Origin: Cellvibrionales bacterium
GTDB taxonomy: Bacteria > Pseudomonadota > Gammaproteobacteria > Pseudomonadales > UBA7239
Direction of reading: 5' to 3'
Assembly: GCA_016713115.1 (NCBI GenBank)
Contig: JADJPU010000001.1
Coordinates: 2,368,192-2,432,191 of the forward strand
DNA length: 64,000 nucleotides
Of the stretch, positions 53,759 through 63,478 are shown in pieces (position 1 is the stretch's first letter; each line of letters begins with the position of its first letter). A program made the translations under genes and the position numbers. Below the pieces are notes generated by a model. The model worked only from the letters and a program-made list of their open reading frames with translations. It made no database searches and was not told the origin of the DNA.

Positions 53759-55119
53759 ACACTGCCTCCGCTCTGTTTGCCGTATCGCTGCCAAGCACTC
53801 TGCTTGTTTAATTGCGCCAAGCGCGCCAGCTTCTCAGAAATTTTTTGCTCTAAACCGCGTGTAGTTGGTTCGTAAAAAACAACATCCTGCAACTCAGGAG
53901 GAAAATAACTATCCCCAGCAGAAAAAGCATCTGGGTAATCATGTGCATAGCGATACTCCGCACCATACCCCAAATCTTTCATCAGACTCGTGGGCGCATT
54001 ACGAATATGCAAAGGCACTTCGTAATCTGCCGCTTCTGCCACCAATTTTCTGGCTTGATTAAACGCTTGATACACCGCATTGCTTTTCGGCGCACAGGCC
54101 ATGTAAATCACCGCTTGCGCCAAGGTTAATTCCGACTCAGGGCTACCCAAACGCTCTACGACTTGCCATGCATTCAGCGCAATTTCTAAAGCGCGCGGGT
54201 CCGCATTGCCAATATCCTCACTCGCCATGCGCACCACACGGCGTGCCACATACAGCGGATCACAACCGCCATCTAACATACGCAGACACCAGTACAAAGC
54301 TGCATCGGGCGAGGAACCGCGCACCGCCTTGTGCAAGGCAGAAATTTGATCATGAAAAATTTCTCCGCCCTTATCAAAACGACGAATATTGCCCTGCAGA
54401 ATACGCGCCAGCACAGCTTCGTTAATGAGAGCATCGCCATTGGTTTGCACTTCGGCAATATCCGACGCCATTTCCAGCAAATTCAATGCAGTTCTGGCAT
54501 CACCCTGTGCTGCACGCACCACAATGTGCAGCGCATCTTTATCTATTTGCACACGGCGCGCTTGCAGTACAGCGTCATAGCGCAAAGCATTATCAAGCAC
54601 TTGCTGCAACTCATCGTCTGTGAGTGACTGCAACACATACACACGACAGCGCGACAAAATAGCATTATTTAATTCAAACGATGGGTTTTCAGTTGTCGCG
54701 CCGACAAAAATCACAGTGCCGTCTTCAATGTAGGGCAAAAAAGCATCTTGTTGAGATTTATTAAAACGATGCACTTCATCAACAAACAACAGTGTTCGCT
54801 TTTGCCATTGATCGCGCATACTGCGCGCCTCATCCATCGCAGCACGAATATCTTTTACACCAGCAAACACCGCAGAGATAGCAATGAAATGCACTTGCAC
54901 ATGCGCCGCCAGTAAGCGCGCGAGTGTCGTTTTCCCAACACCTGGTGGCCCCCAGAAAATCATGGAGTGCAGATGTCCTTTTTCGATCACCTCACGCAAG
55001 GCTTTACCAGATGCTAGAAGATGCGACTGCCCGACATAACGCTCAAGTGATTGCGGCCTTTGGCGTGCTGCCAGAGGCTGTGCAGAGCTTGAAGATGTTT
55101 TGTCGAACAAATCAGCCAT
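53755..55119 (-). CDS. rarA: Replication-associated recombination protein RarA
   Basis: 454 residues. RarA (MgsA) is a clamp-loader-like AAA+ ATPase acting at stalled forks, with SSB. Walker A GPPGVGKTTLARLL (about residues 57-70), Walker B TLLFVDEVHRFNKSQQD, sensor GATTENPSFELN and the C-terminal tetramerisation domain are visible. N-terminal SLERYVGQSHLL is typical. It lies between lolA (one-base overlap) and crcB. Confidence 0.97.
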   Translation of the reverse strand: MADLFDKTSSSSAQPLAARQRPQSLERYVGQSHLLASGKALREVIEKGHLHSMIFWGPPGVGKTTLARLLAAHVQVHFIAISAVFAGVKDIRAAMDEARSMRDQWQKRTLLFVDEVHRFNKSQQDAFLPYIEDGTVIFVGATTENPSFELNNAILSRCRVYVLQSLTDDELQQVLDNALRYDAVLQARRVQIDKDALHIVVRAAQGDARTALNLLEMASDIAEVQTNGDALINEAVLARILQGNIRRFDKGGEIFHDQISALHKAVRGSSPDAALYWCLRMLDGGCDPLYVARRVVRMASEDIGNADPRALEIALNAWQVVERLGSPESELTLAQAVIYMACAPKSNAVYQAFNQARKLVAEAADYEVPLHIRNAPTSLMKDLGYGAEYRYAHDYPDAFSAGDSYFPPELQDVVFYEPTTRGLEQKISEKLARLAQLNKQSAWQRYGKQSGGSV

Positions 55120-55745
55120 TACTGTGCTTTTGCTTGGATCACATCGGTACCGGCAGGCACTTCAAATTGAAACACGGCACTAACCAGCGCCGGATTAACT
55201 TTTGCATTACTAAATTGGATGGTCGTTTTCTGTTGCATGGCATCCAAAATTGTCATGCTAGCAGGCACGGATTTTTCAAACACAATATCCAATGAAGCAA
55301 ACAAATCACTTTGTTGTTTAGGCAACAAATGAAATCCCTGCGCCATGCCTTTAATTTTTTCCACCGTAAATTGCTGACTAATCACCGCCGCATTACCGGC
55401 AAATAACATAGCCGGCGTCTTGGCATAGTTTTCTTCGAAAGGTTTAATAGCCACTTGCTGCAAATCCGGGTCATACACCCACAGCGTTTTACCATCAGTA
55501 ATAATTTTTTGTGGAAAAGGCTCCGCTGTTTCCCAGTAAAACCGATTCGGAGCCATGGCTTTCAATAGGCCTTTGTTTTGCTGCTGAACCATGCCTTTAG
55601 CATCCTGCACTTCTTGCACAAAATCTGCCTGAATCCCTTTGACAGGTTCCAGAATAGCCAGTAATTCTTGCAAGGCATCTGCCTGCACGGAAGAAAAAGA
55701 TAACGCGATGCCAAGACACATTACCCAAGCAGCAAGCTTTTTCAT
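55119..55745 (-). CDS. lolA: Outer-membrane lipoprotein carrier LolA
   Basis: 208 residues. LolA ferries lipoproteins through the periplasm from LolCDE to LolB. Signal peptide with cleavage after SSVQA (about residue 22); then GIQADFVQEVQDAKGM, FYWETAEPFPQKIITDGKTLWVYD (two blocks), and C-terminal beta strands as in LolA. Two bases separate it from ftsK upstream. Confidence 0.95.
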   Translation of the reverse strand: MKKLAAWVMCLGIALSFSSVQADALQELLAILEPVKGIQADFVQEVQDAKGMVQQQNKGLLKAMAPNRFYWETAEPFPQKIITDGKTLWVYDPDLQQVAIKPFEENYAKTPAMLFAGNAAVISQQFTVEKIKGMAQGFHLLPKQQSDLFASLDIVFEKSVPASMTILDAMQQKTTIQFSNAKVNPALVSAVFQFEVPAGTDVIQAKAQ

Positions 55746-55747
55746 AT

Positions 55748-58174
55748 TTACCTCATAGAATGATTTTGCGCCAGCACTTCGCGGCTGCCGTTGCTGTTCA
55801 TAGCACTCACCACGCCCGCCGCTTCCATCGCCTCAACTAAACGGGCAGCACGGTTGTAGCCAATTTGAAATTTTCTTTGCACAGCAGAAATTGAAGCTTT
55901 GCGCGTTTCCAACACAAAAGCGACAGCTTTGTCATATAGCACATCACCCTCAGGATCGCCGCCTTCGCCGCCCTCTTCATCACCACTGGAAAAACCAGGC
56001 ACAAACACGCCCGTCTGTTCCTGCATAATTTCTTCGAGGTAATTGGGTTCGCCGCGCCGCTTCCAATCTTCCACCACGCTATGCACTTCGTGGTCATCAA
56101 CAAACGCACCGTGCACACGAATGGGTACTGGGCTGCCCGGCGGCAAATACAACATATCGCCGTGACCGAGCAATTGCTCTGCGCCGCCTTGATCAATAAT
56201 CGTGCGCGAGTCTATTTTTGATGACACTTGAAACGCAATTCGCGTTGGAATATTGGCTTTGATTAAACCCGTGATGACATCCACCGATGGGCGCTGTGTT
56301 GCCAATATCAAATGTATACCGGCCGCGCGTGCTTTTTGCGCAATGCGTGCAATCAATTGCTCTACTTTTTTGCCGACGATCATCATCATGTCTGCAAATT
56401 CATCAATCACGATGACGATATATGGCAGCTTATCCAACACCGGCGCAGTTTGTTGATCAACCGGTTCAAACGCCATCGGATCAGGTCGCCAAACGGGATC
56501 CGCAATAGCTTGTCCTGCAGCTTTTGCATCCAGCACTTTTTTGTTGTAACCGGCGAGATTGCGCACGCCGAGTGCTGCCATCAATTTATAGCGTCGTTCC
56601 ATTTCACCAACGGACCAGCGCAAAGCGTTCGCCGCATCTTTCATGTCGGTTACAACTGGCGTTAATAAATGCGGAATGCCTTCGTACACGGACAATTCCA
56701 ACATTTTGGGATCGACCAAAATCAAACGCACATCGTCTGGCCCTGCTTTGAACAACAAGCTCATCAGCATGGTATTTACACCGACCGATTTACCCGAACC
56801 CGTTGTACCTGCCACCAACAAGTGCGGCATTTTTGCCAAATCCGCCATCACTGGCACGCCAGCAATGTCATGCCCTAACGCGAGCGTGAGCGGGCTTTTT
56901 GCGTCGTCATAAGCCTGTGACGCCAACACATCGCCCAAACGCACAATTTCACGCTGCTCGTTCGGCACTTCAATACCGACATAGGATTTACCAGGAATCA
57001 CTTCTACTACGCGCACACTGATTACCGCCAATGAACGCGCCAAATCTTTTGCCAAACCGGAAATACGACTCGCTTTAATTCCTGCTGCAGGTTGAATTTC
57101 GAAGCGCGTAATAACAGGACCAGGCTGCACAGAAACCACTTCCGCGCTTACACCGAAATCTAGCAATTTAATTTCTAGCAAGCGCGACATCGCTTCCAAA
57201 GATTCTTGCGAATAACCGCGTTTATCCGCCGCTTTCGCTCTATCTAACAAGGCCAATGCAGGCAACTCTCCTGCCACTGCATCATCAGAAAACAAACGCA
57301 CTTGTTTTTCACGCACCACGCGTTTGCTCGGCTGCACTTTTTCTACCAAGACAGGTGGCTCAACAATCACTGGCGCAGGCGTTTTGCGTTTTTCCATGCG
57401 CAAGCGCTGTGCGTCCATTGCGCGCTGTCGCTCTTCACGCGCATCGTCAGCTATGCGTTTCTCATCGCGATCGCGCTGCACTTCAATCACGGTGCTGCGC
57501 GTTTGCCCAACTAACGAGAGCATCAAACGCCCAACTTCGTCCATCAACCACAGCCAGGAAAGGTCGGTAAAAATCGTCAAGCCAAATAAAAAAATCACAC
57601 TCAATAATGAGGTGGCACCCAACAAACCCAACATGCGTTCGGCTGCTTGCGCCACACCTTGTCCGATCAAACCGCCGCTAGAAAATGGCAACTCACTGGT
57701 TACAGCTGTTGGCCACTGCAGTGTTGCAATACTGGTTCCGGCCACCATCAGCAATATCAAACCGATGCAACGCAGTGCCAACATGGTTGGATCAAGTGGC
57801 TCTAGGCGGTGGCGTTTTTGTACGCGCAACGCGCTGTAGACCGCCAACACAATGGGCAGTAAATACGCGAGTCGTCCAAAAAGAGAAAACAACACATCCG
57901 CCAACCAAGCGCCCAGATAGCCACCTAAGTTGTGTATACCGCCCGCCATATCACTCATTGATGCGGTGCTAGACCAACCAGGATCTGCGCTGCTGTAAGT
58001 CAACAACGCCGCCAACACAAACAGAATGAACAACACCAAAAACAACAAACCAATTTCACGCACACCGCGCGCTACAGCGAGATTGGCGCGTGAAGGCGCA
58101 ACCTGCAGACGCGCCGACGCTTGCAAGGGCGATTCTTTTTGACGGGTAGAAATTTTATTTGCTGGTCTAGCCAT
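55748..58174 (-). CDS. ftsK: DNA translocase FtsK
   Basis: 808 residues. FtsK links septum formation with chromosome dimer resolution by pumping DNA to XerCD at dif. N-terminal membrane domain with about four helices (residues about 40-220), a shorter linker than in E. coli, the RecA-like motor with Walker A VAGTTGSGKSVGVNTML and YIVIVIDEFADMMM, and a C-terminal winged-helix gamma domain (VQRKFQIGYNRAARLVEAME) that reads KOPS. It is followed by lolA as in Pseudomonas. Confidence 0.97.
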   Translation of the reverse strand: MARPANKISTRQKESPLQASARLQVAPSRANLAVARGVREIGLLFLVLFILFVLAALLTYSSADPGWSSTASMSDMAGGIHNLGGYLGAWLADVLFSLFGRLAYLLPIVLAVYSALRVQKRHRLEPLDPTMLALRCIGLILLMVAGTSIATLQWPTAVTSELPFSSGGLIGQGVAQAAERMLGLLGATSLLSVIFLFGLTIFTDLSWLWLMDEVGRLMLSLVGQTRSTVIEVQRDRDEKRIADDAREERQRAMDAQRLRMEKRKTPAPVIVEPPVLVEKVQPSKRVVREKQVRLFSDDAVAGELPALALLDRAKAADKRGYSQESLEAMSRLLEIKLLDFGVSAEVVSVQPGPVITRFEIQPAAGIKASRISGLAKDLARSLAVISVRVVEVIPGKSYVGIEVPNEQREIVRLGDVLASQAYDDAKSPLTLALGHDIAGVPVMADLAKMPHLLVAGTTGSGKSVGVNTMLMSLLFKAGPDDVRLILVDPKMLELSVYEGIPHLLTPVVTDMKDAANALRWSVGEMERRYKLMAALGVRNLAGYNKKVLDAKAAGQAIADPVWRPDPMAFEPVDQQTAPVLDKLPYIVIVIDEFADMMMIVGKKVEQLIARIAQKARAAGIHLILATQRPSVDVITGLIKANIPTRIAFQVSSKIDSRTIIDQGGAEQLLGHGDMLYLPPGSPVPIRVHGAFVDDHEVHSVVEDWKRRGEPNYLEEIMQEQTGVFVPGFSSGDEEGGEGGDPEGDVLYDKAVAFVLETRKASISAVQRKFQIGYNRAARLVEAMEAAGVVSAMNSNGSREVLAQNHSMR

Positions 58175-58190
58175 GATTTTTTTATCGCAC

Positions 58191-60830
58191 TCAACGCTGG
58201 CTAATCCAGTTTTCTAATTCAGATAACGCTTTCGACACACCTGCCACATCCGTGCCGCCACCTTGCGCCATATCCGCACGACCACCGCCTTTACCGCCCA
58301 CCAACGGCGCGAGGTCACGAATAATGTCACCCGCTTTGAAACGCGCCGTGAGGTCAGCCGTTACACCAGCAATCAGCGTCGCTTTTTCACCTTCCGTTGA
58401 AGCCAGCAAAATCACCGCTGATTTCAACTTATCTTTCATTTGATCCAATGTAGCGCGCAGTGCGTTGATATCTGCACCGTCGATTTGCGCTGCCAACATT
58501 TTCACGCCGTTGATTTCTTTTACTTGCGCGCTGAGATCACTTGCACCGCCGCTCGCCAATTTCATTTTTAACTGCGCCAATTGTTTTTCTAATTGACGAT
58601 TGTTTTCTACCAGTGCTTGCACCTTGTCGGCAAAACCGGCGCGATTGGTTTTCAGTACAGCGCAAGCATTGTCCACTTCCATTTCTATCGCATCAAAACG
58701 CGCCAAAGCCGCTTTACCAGTCACTGCTTCTACACGGCGCACACCAGAAGCAACACCCGCTTCCGACACTATGCGAAACAAACCAATGTCACCCGTGCGC
58801 GTCACATGCGTACCGCCACACAGCTCCACAGAGAAGGGATGCCCTTCCGAAAAACCAGCACCCATACTGAGTATGCGCACGCTGTCGCCATATTTTTCAC
58901 CGAACAACATCATCGCGCCTTTGGCTTTGGCGGTGTCCATGTCACCTACCGTGGTTTCAACAGCGGTGTTACGGCGAATTTCGTCGTTCACAAGTGTTTC
59001 AATCGCTTGTAACTGTTCATCGGTGATGGCTTCTGGATGCGAAAAATCAAAACGCAGGCGTTGATCATCCACCAAAGAACCTTTTTGCTGCACATGTGTA
59101 CCCAATACTTTTCTTAGTGCCGCGTGCAGCAAATGCGTAGCCGAGTGATTGGAAGCCGTCGCTAAACGCGCGTCCGCAGCCACATTGGCATACAAATCAT
59201 CACCTAATTTGATATAGCCGCGCGTCATCGTCACATGATGCAAAATTGCGCTGCCGCTCTTGGTCACATTGTTGACATCCAAGTGCGCAAATTGCGTGTA
59301 GAGAAATCCGGCATCGCCTATTTGCCCACCAGATTCAGCATAAAACGGCGTGCTATCCAACACGACGATGCCATGATCACCTTCACGCAGTGCATCAATT
59401 TGCTCCGCACCGTGATACAGCGCCACTACCTTCCCGTGCCCTTTAATGCCGCTATAACCTGTAAAATTGGTTTTGACATTTATTTTAATTAGCGTGTTGT
59501 AATCCAACTCAAATTTGCCAGCTTCCTGCGAGCGTTTTCGCTGTTTCTCCATCTCCCGCTCGAAACCAGCTTCATCGACGGTCAAATCGCGCTCGCGCGC
59601 AATATCCGCCGTCAAATCCACCGGAAAACCGAAGGTGTCATACAGCTTAAACACCACATCTCCCGGAATAACTTTGCCTTTCATCTCAGCCAAATCTTGT
59701 TCAAGAATTTTCAGGCCATTCTCTAAAGTGCGTGCAAACTGCTCTTCTTCTACGAGCAGTGTTTTTTCAATATGCGCCTGTTGCTTTCTCAAGTCTGGAT
59801 AGGCATCACCCATTTCTTGCGCAAGCGCTGCAACAATTTTGTAAAAGAAAACATCCTTCGCGCCCAACTTATTGCCATGACGCACAGCGCGGCGAATGAT
59901 ACGGCGCAACACATAACCCCGCCCTTCGTTGGAAGGCGTAACACCATCGGCAATCAAAAATGAACAAGAACGAATGTGATCAGCCAACACTTTCAATGAC
60001 GCTTGACCCTCATTATTGCAACCCACTGCTTCGGCGGCGGCGGCGAGCAGCGTCTGAAATAGATCAATTTCGTAGTTGCTGTGCACATGCTGCATCACCG
60101 CTGAAATACGCTCCAAGCCCATGCCGGTATCCACGCTGGGCGCTGGCAGTGGGTGCATTTCGCCATCGACTGTGCGATTGAACTGCATGAATACATTGTT
60201 CCAAATTTCGATATAGCGATCGCCGTCTTCTTCGGGCGAGCCGGGCAATCCACCCCAAATATGTTCGCCGTGATCGTAAAAAATTTCTGTGCAAGGTCCG
60301 CAAGGCCCCGTATCGCCCATCGCCCAAAAATTATCGGAAGCATACGGTGCACCTTTGTTATCGCCTATGCGAATAATGCGCTCAGCAGGCAGGCCAATTT
60401 CCTTGTGCCAAATATCAAATGCCTCGTCATCGGTGGCGTAAATCGTCACCCATAATTTTTCTTGTGGAATGAACAACCATTTTGGCGAAGTGAGAAACTC
60501 CCACGCAAAACGAATGGCGTCGTGCTTGAAATAATCCCCGAAACTGAAGTTGCCCAGCATTTCAAAAAAAGTATGGTGACGCGCGGTATACCCGACATTT
60601 TCTAAATCATTGTGCTTGCCGCCAGCGCGCACACATTTTTGTGAAGTGACCGCGCGAACATAGGCGCGTTTATCCATCCCCAAGAAACAGTCTTTGAACT
60701 GATTCATACCCGCATTGGTGAACAGCAAGGTGGGGTCTTCATGCGGAACCAGCGAGCTGCTGGACACCATGGTGTGGCCTTTGCTGGCAAAGAAATCAAG
60801 GAAGGCTTGGCGAATTTGGGCGCTTTTCAT
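58191..60830 (-). CDS. alaS: Alanyl-tRNA synthetase
   Basis: 879 residues, full length. Class II synthetase for tRNA-Ala. It opens MKSAQIRQAFLDFFASKGH; motif 2 region TARHHTFFEMLGNFSFGDYF; the editing domain has NHSATHLLHAALR and CGGTHVTRTGDIGLF with zinc ligands; the C-terminal C-Ala domain ends with GGKGGGRADMAQGG. A TATAAT on the minus strand at 60875-60880 is a candidate -10. Confidence 0.98.
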   Translation of the reverse strand: MKSAQIRQAFLDFFASKGHTMVSSSSLVPHEDPTLLFTNAGMNQFKDCFLGMDKRAYVRAVTSQKCVRAGGKHNDLENVGYTARHHTFFEMLGNFSFGDYFKHDAIRFAWEFLTSPKWLFIPQEKLWVTIYATDDEAFDIWHKEIGLPAERIIRIGDNKGAPYASDNFWAMGDTGPCGPCTEIFYDHGEHIWGGLPGSPEEDGDRYIEIWNNVFMQFNRTVDGEMHPLPAPSVDTGMGLERISAVMQHVHSNYEIDLFQTLLAAAAEAVGCNNEGQASLKVLADHIRSCSFLIADGVTPSNEGRGYVLRRIIRRAVRHGNKLGAKDVFFYKIVAALAQEMGDAYPDLRKQQAHIEKTLLVEEEQFARTLENGLKILEQDLAEMKGKVIPGDVVFKLYDTFGFPVDLTADIARERDLTVDEAGFEREMEKQRKRSQEAGKFELDYNTLIKINVKTNFTGYSGIKGHGKVVALYHGAEQIDALREGDHGIVVLDSTPFYAESGGQIGDAGFLYTQFAHLDVNNVTKSGSAILHHVTMTRGYIKLGDDLYANVAADARLATASNHSATHLLHAALRKVLGTHVQQKGSLVDDQRLRFDFSHPEAITDEQLQAIETLVNDEIRRNTAVETTVGDMDTAKAKGAMMLFGEKYGDSVRILSMGAGFSEGHPFSVELCGGTHVTRTGDIGLFRIVSEAGVASGVRRVEAVTGKAALARFDAIEMEVDNACAVLKTNRAGFADKVQALVENNRQLEKQLAQLKMKLASGGASDLSAQVKEINGVKMLAAQIDGADINALRATLDQMKDKLKSAVILLASTEGEKATLIAGVTADLTARFKAGDIIRDLAPLVGGKGGGRADMAQGGGTDVAGVSKALSELENWISQR

Positions 60831-60874
60831 AACTACTCAATAAGTGCTGGAAAATACAGACAAAAGTGCGGGTG

Positions 60875-60880
60875 ATTATA
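60875..60880 (-). promoter_or_regulatory. Candidate -10 box of alaS
   Basis: Perfect TATAAT on the minus strand about 45 bases before the alaS ATG. No clear -35; it lies just after the toxin gene stop. Confidence 0.4.
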
Positions 60881-60891
60881 CGACGAGACCG

Positions 60892-61278
60892 CTACACCCG
60901 AAGCACGGTGTCGCTGTAAAGCGCGACTAGCGGATCATTGCTCATTAAACGCAAAGGCTCGGTGAGTGCTTGCGCCACCAACAGGCGATCAAACGGGTCT
61001 TGATGGTGTGGCGGCAGGTCTTCAACAGCCGCTGCATGCTCAGGCGCTATCGACAACAACCGATAGCCAGACTCCTCGAAATAGCACATCGCATCACGAG
61101 CGGACACCGGCATATCCCCGCGCCCCAAGGCATGCTTGATGGCAATTTCCCATACGCTGACCGCGCTGACCCACACCGTTGTCTTTTCTGCGGCAATCAA
61201 GTCGCGGGCTGCCGCTGGCAAGCGCGAGCTATCGGTGATGGCCCACAGCGCAACCTGTGTATCCAGCAACAAATTCAT
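60892..61278 (-). CDS. PIN-domain toxin, VapC-like
   Basis: 128 residues. PIN toxins are Mg-dependent ribonucleases that cut tRNA or rRNA when the antitoxin is lost. The catalytic acids are visible in LLLDTQVALWAI, VSVWEIAIKHALG and HHQDPFDRLLVAQAL. It overlaps the antitoxin gene by four bases (ATGA) and ends about 60 bases from alaS. Length and order (antitoxin first) are typical of type II modules. Confidence 0.92.
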   Translation of the reverse strand: MNLLLDTQVALWAITDSSRLPAAARDLIAAEKTTVWVSAVSVWEIAIKHALGRGDMPVSARDAMCYFEESGYRLLSIAPEHAAAVEDLPPHHQDPFDRLLVAQALTEPLRLMSNDPLVALYSDTVLRV

Positions 61279-61520
61279 TGATGCCCGCCCATAAACAGCT
61301 CAGCCACTTCGCTGTTGTGCTGATTGATGTCATCCGGCACATCAAACAGCCCTTTTGCCACACCCAAGCGCTTGCCACGGATAACCGCATCTATCGGCAC
61401 CAACTTGGCAGCAGGCTTGCCGTTGCGGGCGATGATGATTTCGCGCTCCTTGCCGCCTTCTATGGCTTCGACCAGACGCGACAAAGAGGATTTTGCTTGC
61501 AACATGTTGATTGACAGCAT
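61275..61520 (-). CDS. Phd/YefM-family antitoxin
   Basis: About 81 residues from the ATG at 61520; a GTG at 61541 would start inside the upstream palindrome. The N-terminal half is the DNA-binding dimer domain (MLQAKSSLSRLVEAIEGG, then IIIARNGKPAAKLVPID), as in Phd/YefM antitoxins; the C-terminal tail (after RGKRLGVAKG) wraps the toxin. The partner is the VapC-like toxin immediately downstream. Confidence 0.9.
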   Translation of the reverse strand: MLSINMLQAKSSLSRLVEAIEGGKEREIIIARNGKPAAKLVPIDAVIRGKRLGVAKGLFDVPDDINQHNSEVAELFMGGHQ

Positions 61521-61521
61521 C

Positions 61522-61554
61522 AGACTAACCCCGAATAACACACAGGGTTAGTCT
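61522..61554 (-). promoter_or_regulatory. Palindromic operator candidate of the toxin-antitoxin pair
   Basis: Perfect ten-base arms AGACTAACCC (61522-61531) and GGGTTAGTCT (61545-61554) separated by 13 bases sit directly upstream of the antitoxin ATG and include its putative GGGGTT ribosome site. Phd-type antitoxins repress their own operon through such palindromes. It could also fold in RNA and hide the ribosome site. Confidence 0.75.
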
Positions 61555-61647
61555 AGTCTAGCTAAGCTCAAATAAATAGAGAGAAAGAAACCAAAATGCT
61601 CCCCTGACAAAAGGAGGTGGTTCGCGCAGCGGCTTGCTCTTTATTGA

Positions 61648-61754
61648 TCGCGGCAAAGTGCCGCTCCTACGAGGTTGTGTGTTTATTTGTAGGAGCGCCA
61701 CCTTGGCGCGACGATTGAATACCGGAATAAGGGCGCAGCCAGCAGCGCCCCTAC
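61648..61754. repeat. Cluster of three REP-like hairpins
   Basis: Three short palindromic units start with GTAGG: minus-strand at 61648-61670 (GTAGGAGCGGCACTTTGCC...), plus-strand at 61689-61713 (GTAGGAGCGCCACCTTGGCG...), minus-strand at 61731-61754 (GTAGGGGCGC...GCGCCC). The first two face each other. They resemble the GTAG-headed REP elements of Pseudomonas, Stenotrophomonas and relatives that are moved by RAYT transposases. No RAYT gene is in the window. The rest of the 61555-61757 gap holds nothing else I can identify. Confidence 0.75.
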
Positions 61755-61757
61755 CTG

Positions 61758-63371
61758 TTACAAGGCAGTCGCATTGAGGATGGTGGCACTGCCTGCGTCT
61801 TTTTGCACTGTGGTTTTGCCCTCGATGGTGACGGAGACATCTTTGCCTGAGATGCCGATGAGGATGTCGGCTTTGCCATCGGCGTTGATGTCACCAGCGC
61901 TAAGGCTGGTGCTAAAACCATCGCCTTTCGCTGCGCCATACTGCGTGTTGCCCAAGGCGGTAAAGCCGTTGCCCGAGAACACTTGCACGCTGCCGGTATC
62001 TTTTATGGTTTTGGTTTGAGTGGTGTCATCACCTTTCGGTGCGCTGAGGATTAAATCCGCATAACCGTCGGCATTTACATCACCCAGAGCCACAGCAGTG
62101 CCGAGCTTGGCTTTGGCTTCTGTCCCAATTTTGTCGTCACTGCGGCTGTAGTTGTTGCTGTTGCTGCCGTACAGCACCACAGCAGCACCTACGTCTTTCA
62201 GCTTGGAAGCGGTGTCATCCCAACCGGGTTCACCTACCAGCACATCGTTTACGCCGTCTTTATTGACATCGGCATTCGCCGCTACAGACGTACCAAAGTA
62301 GAGGCTCGCCGCTGTGCCGGGCTGGGTATAGATCGGGGTGATGCTGCCGCTGGTGTATACCCTCACACTGCCCGCATCTTTGAGCGGTTTGGGCAGGGCT
62401 TCGGTGTCATCGTCTTTCGGTGCGCCTACAGCTACTTCTGCGCCGCCCGTGCCATTGAAATCACCCGCTGCCACGGCAGAGCCTGCCAAGGCACCGGCGG
62501 TTTGACCGTACACCGTCAACAAGGGGGCAGATGAGAAGTTCGCACCGGAAAGAACTGTCACTTTGCCAGCTTGTTTCAGTGGCTTATCGCCTTGGTCGTT
62601 AGTGGCTTTCGGTTCACCGATGATCACATCCGCTTTGCCGTCATTGTTTACATCACCTAAAGCCACGGCAGAGCCATAGCCGGTTTTGGCGGTGCTGCTG
62701 ATCAGGCCGTCGGCCGTAGCGCAGTCAATGCCAGCGCAGCCGTAAATCACGGTCACGGCGCCCACATCTTTGAGTGTGGGCAGGTCTGCCAGTGGTGCAC
62801 CCACCACCACATCCATCAAGCCGTCGCCATTTACATCGGCATTGCCTGCCAAGGCCGCACCAAAACCCTCTTTGGCAGTTGCGCCTTCAAAGTGCGCCAG
62901 CACATCATTGTTATTACCGGAAATAATCTTCACCTGCCCTGCGTCTTTCACGGCTTTGAGCGGTGGTGTCGCAGGAATGTCATAGCGCGGGGTGCCCACC
63001 GCCCAATCGCCAAAATAGTCGCCGTTGAAATCGCCCACATACGCCACCACCGAGCCGAATTTCTCGGCTTTTATCTCGTTGTCCACGGTGTTCAGGGCAT
63101 TGCCATTGGTGAGCAGCGGATCACAGGCATCGCCCAAGTGGTCGCCATCGTCGTCGGCTTGATCGTTGTTGGGTTCTTGTGGGCAGTTGTCCAACGCCTT
63201 GGGGATCAAACCGGCTGGCACGGTGATTTGACCGGAATCATTACTCCCCCAGCAATGCACGCCGGTGTCATCCACCGCGCAGGTGTACTCATACCCTGCT
63301 TCCACCGCAACAGGATTGCTCAGTGCAGGCACGGTGTTTTGACCATAGCCGTTATATCCCCAGCACACCAC
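61758..63371 (-). pseudogene. RCC1/thrombospondin-3/FG-GAP repeat protein, 5'-truncated
   Basis: About 537 residues from a GTG, but the same frame carries RCC1 sequence upstream (HTCALDNTGVVCWG, to about 63405) until in-frame stops, without a start or signal peptide. It holds two partial RCC1-like repeats (CWGYNGYGQNTVPALS; CAVDDTGVHCWGSND), a calcium-binding type 3 repeat (DNCPQEPNNDQADDDGDHLG), then seven FG-GAP repeats at a spacing of about 64 residues, each with an Asp-rich D-x-N-x-D-G loop and most ending in K-D-x-G-x-V. Seven repeats would make a complete beta propeller. Proteins of this type are secreted or surface-exposed; here the N-terminus seems lost. Function unknown. Confidence 0.7.
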
Positions 63372-63478
63372 ACCGGTATTATCTAGTGCACAGGTGTGCT
63401 CCCTGTAGCAATTTTGACACTATTATTGTGCAACGAAGTTTATACACTAATCTTTTTTCATATACAAAACCTTCAAGC

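Noticed and set aside
61545..61600. TAGTCTAGTCTAG direct repeat as an attachment site
   Set aside because: The repeat is two short units next to the toxin-antitoxin palindrome; there is no integrase and no matching second copy in the window.
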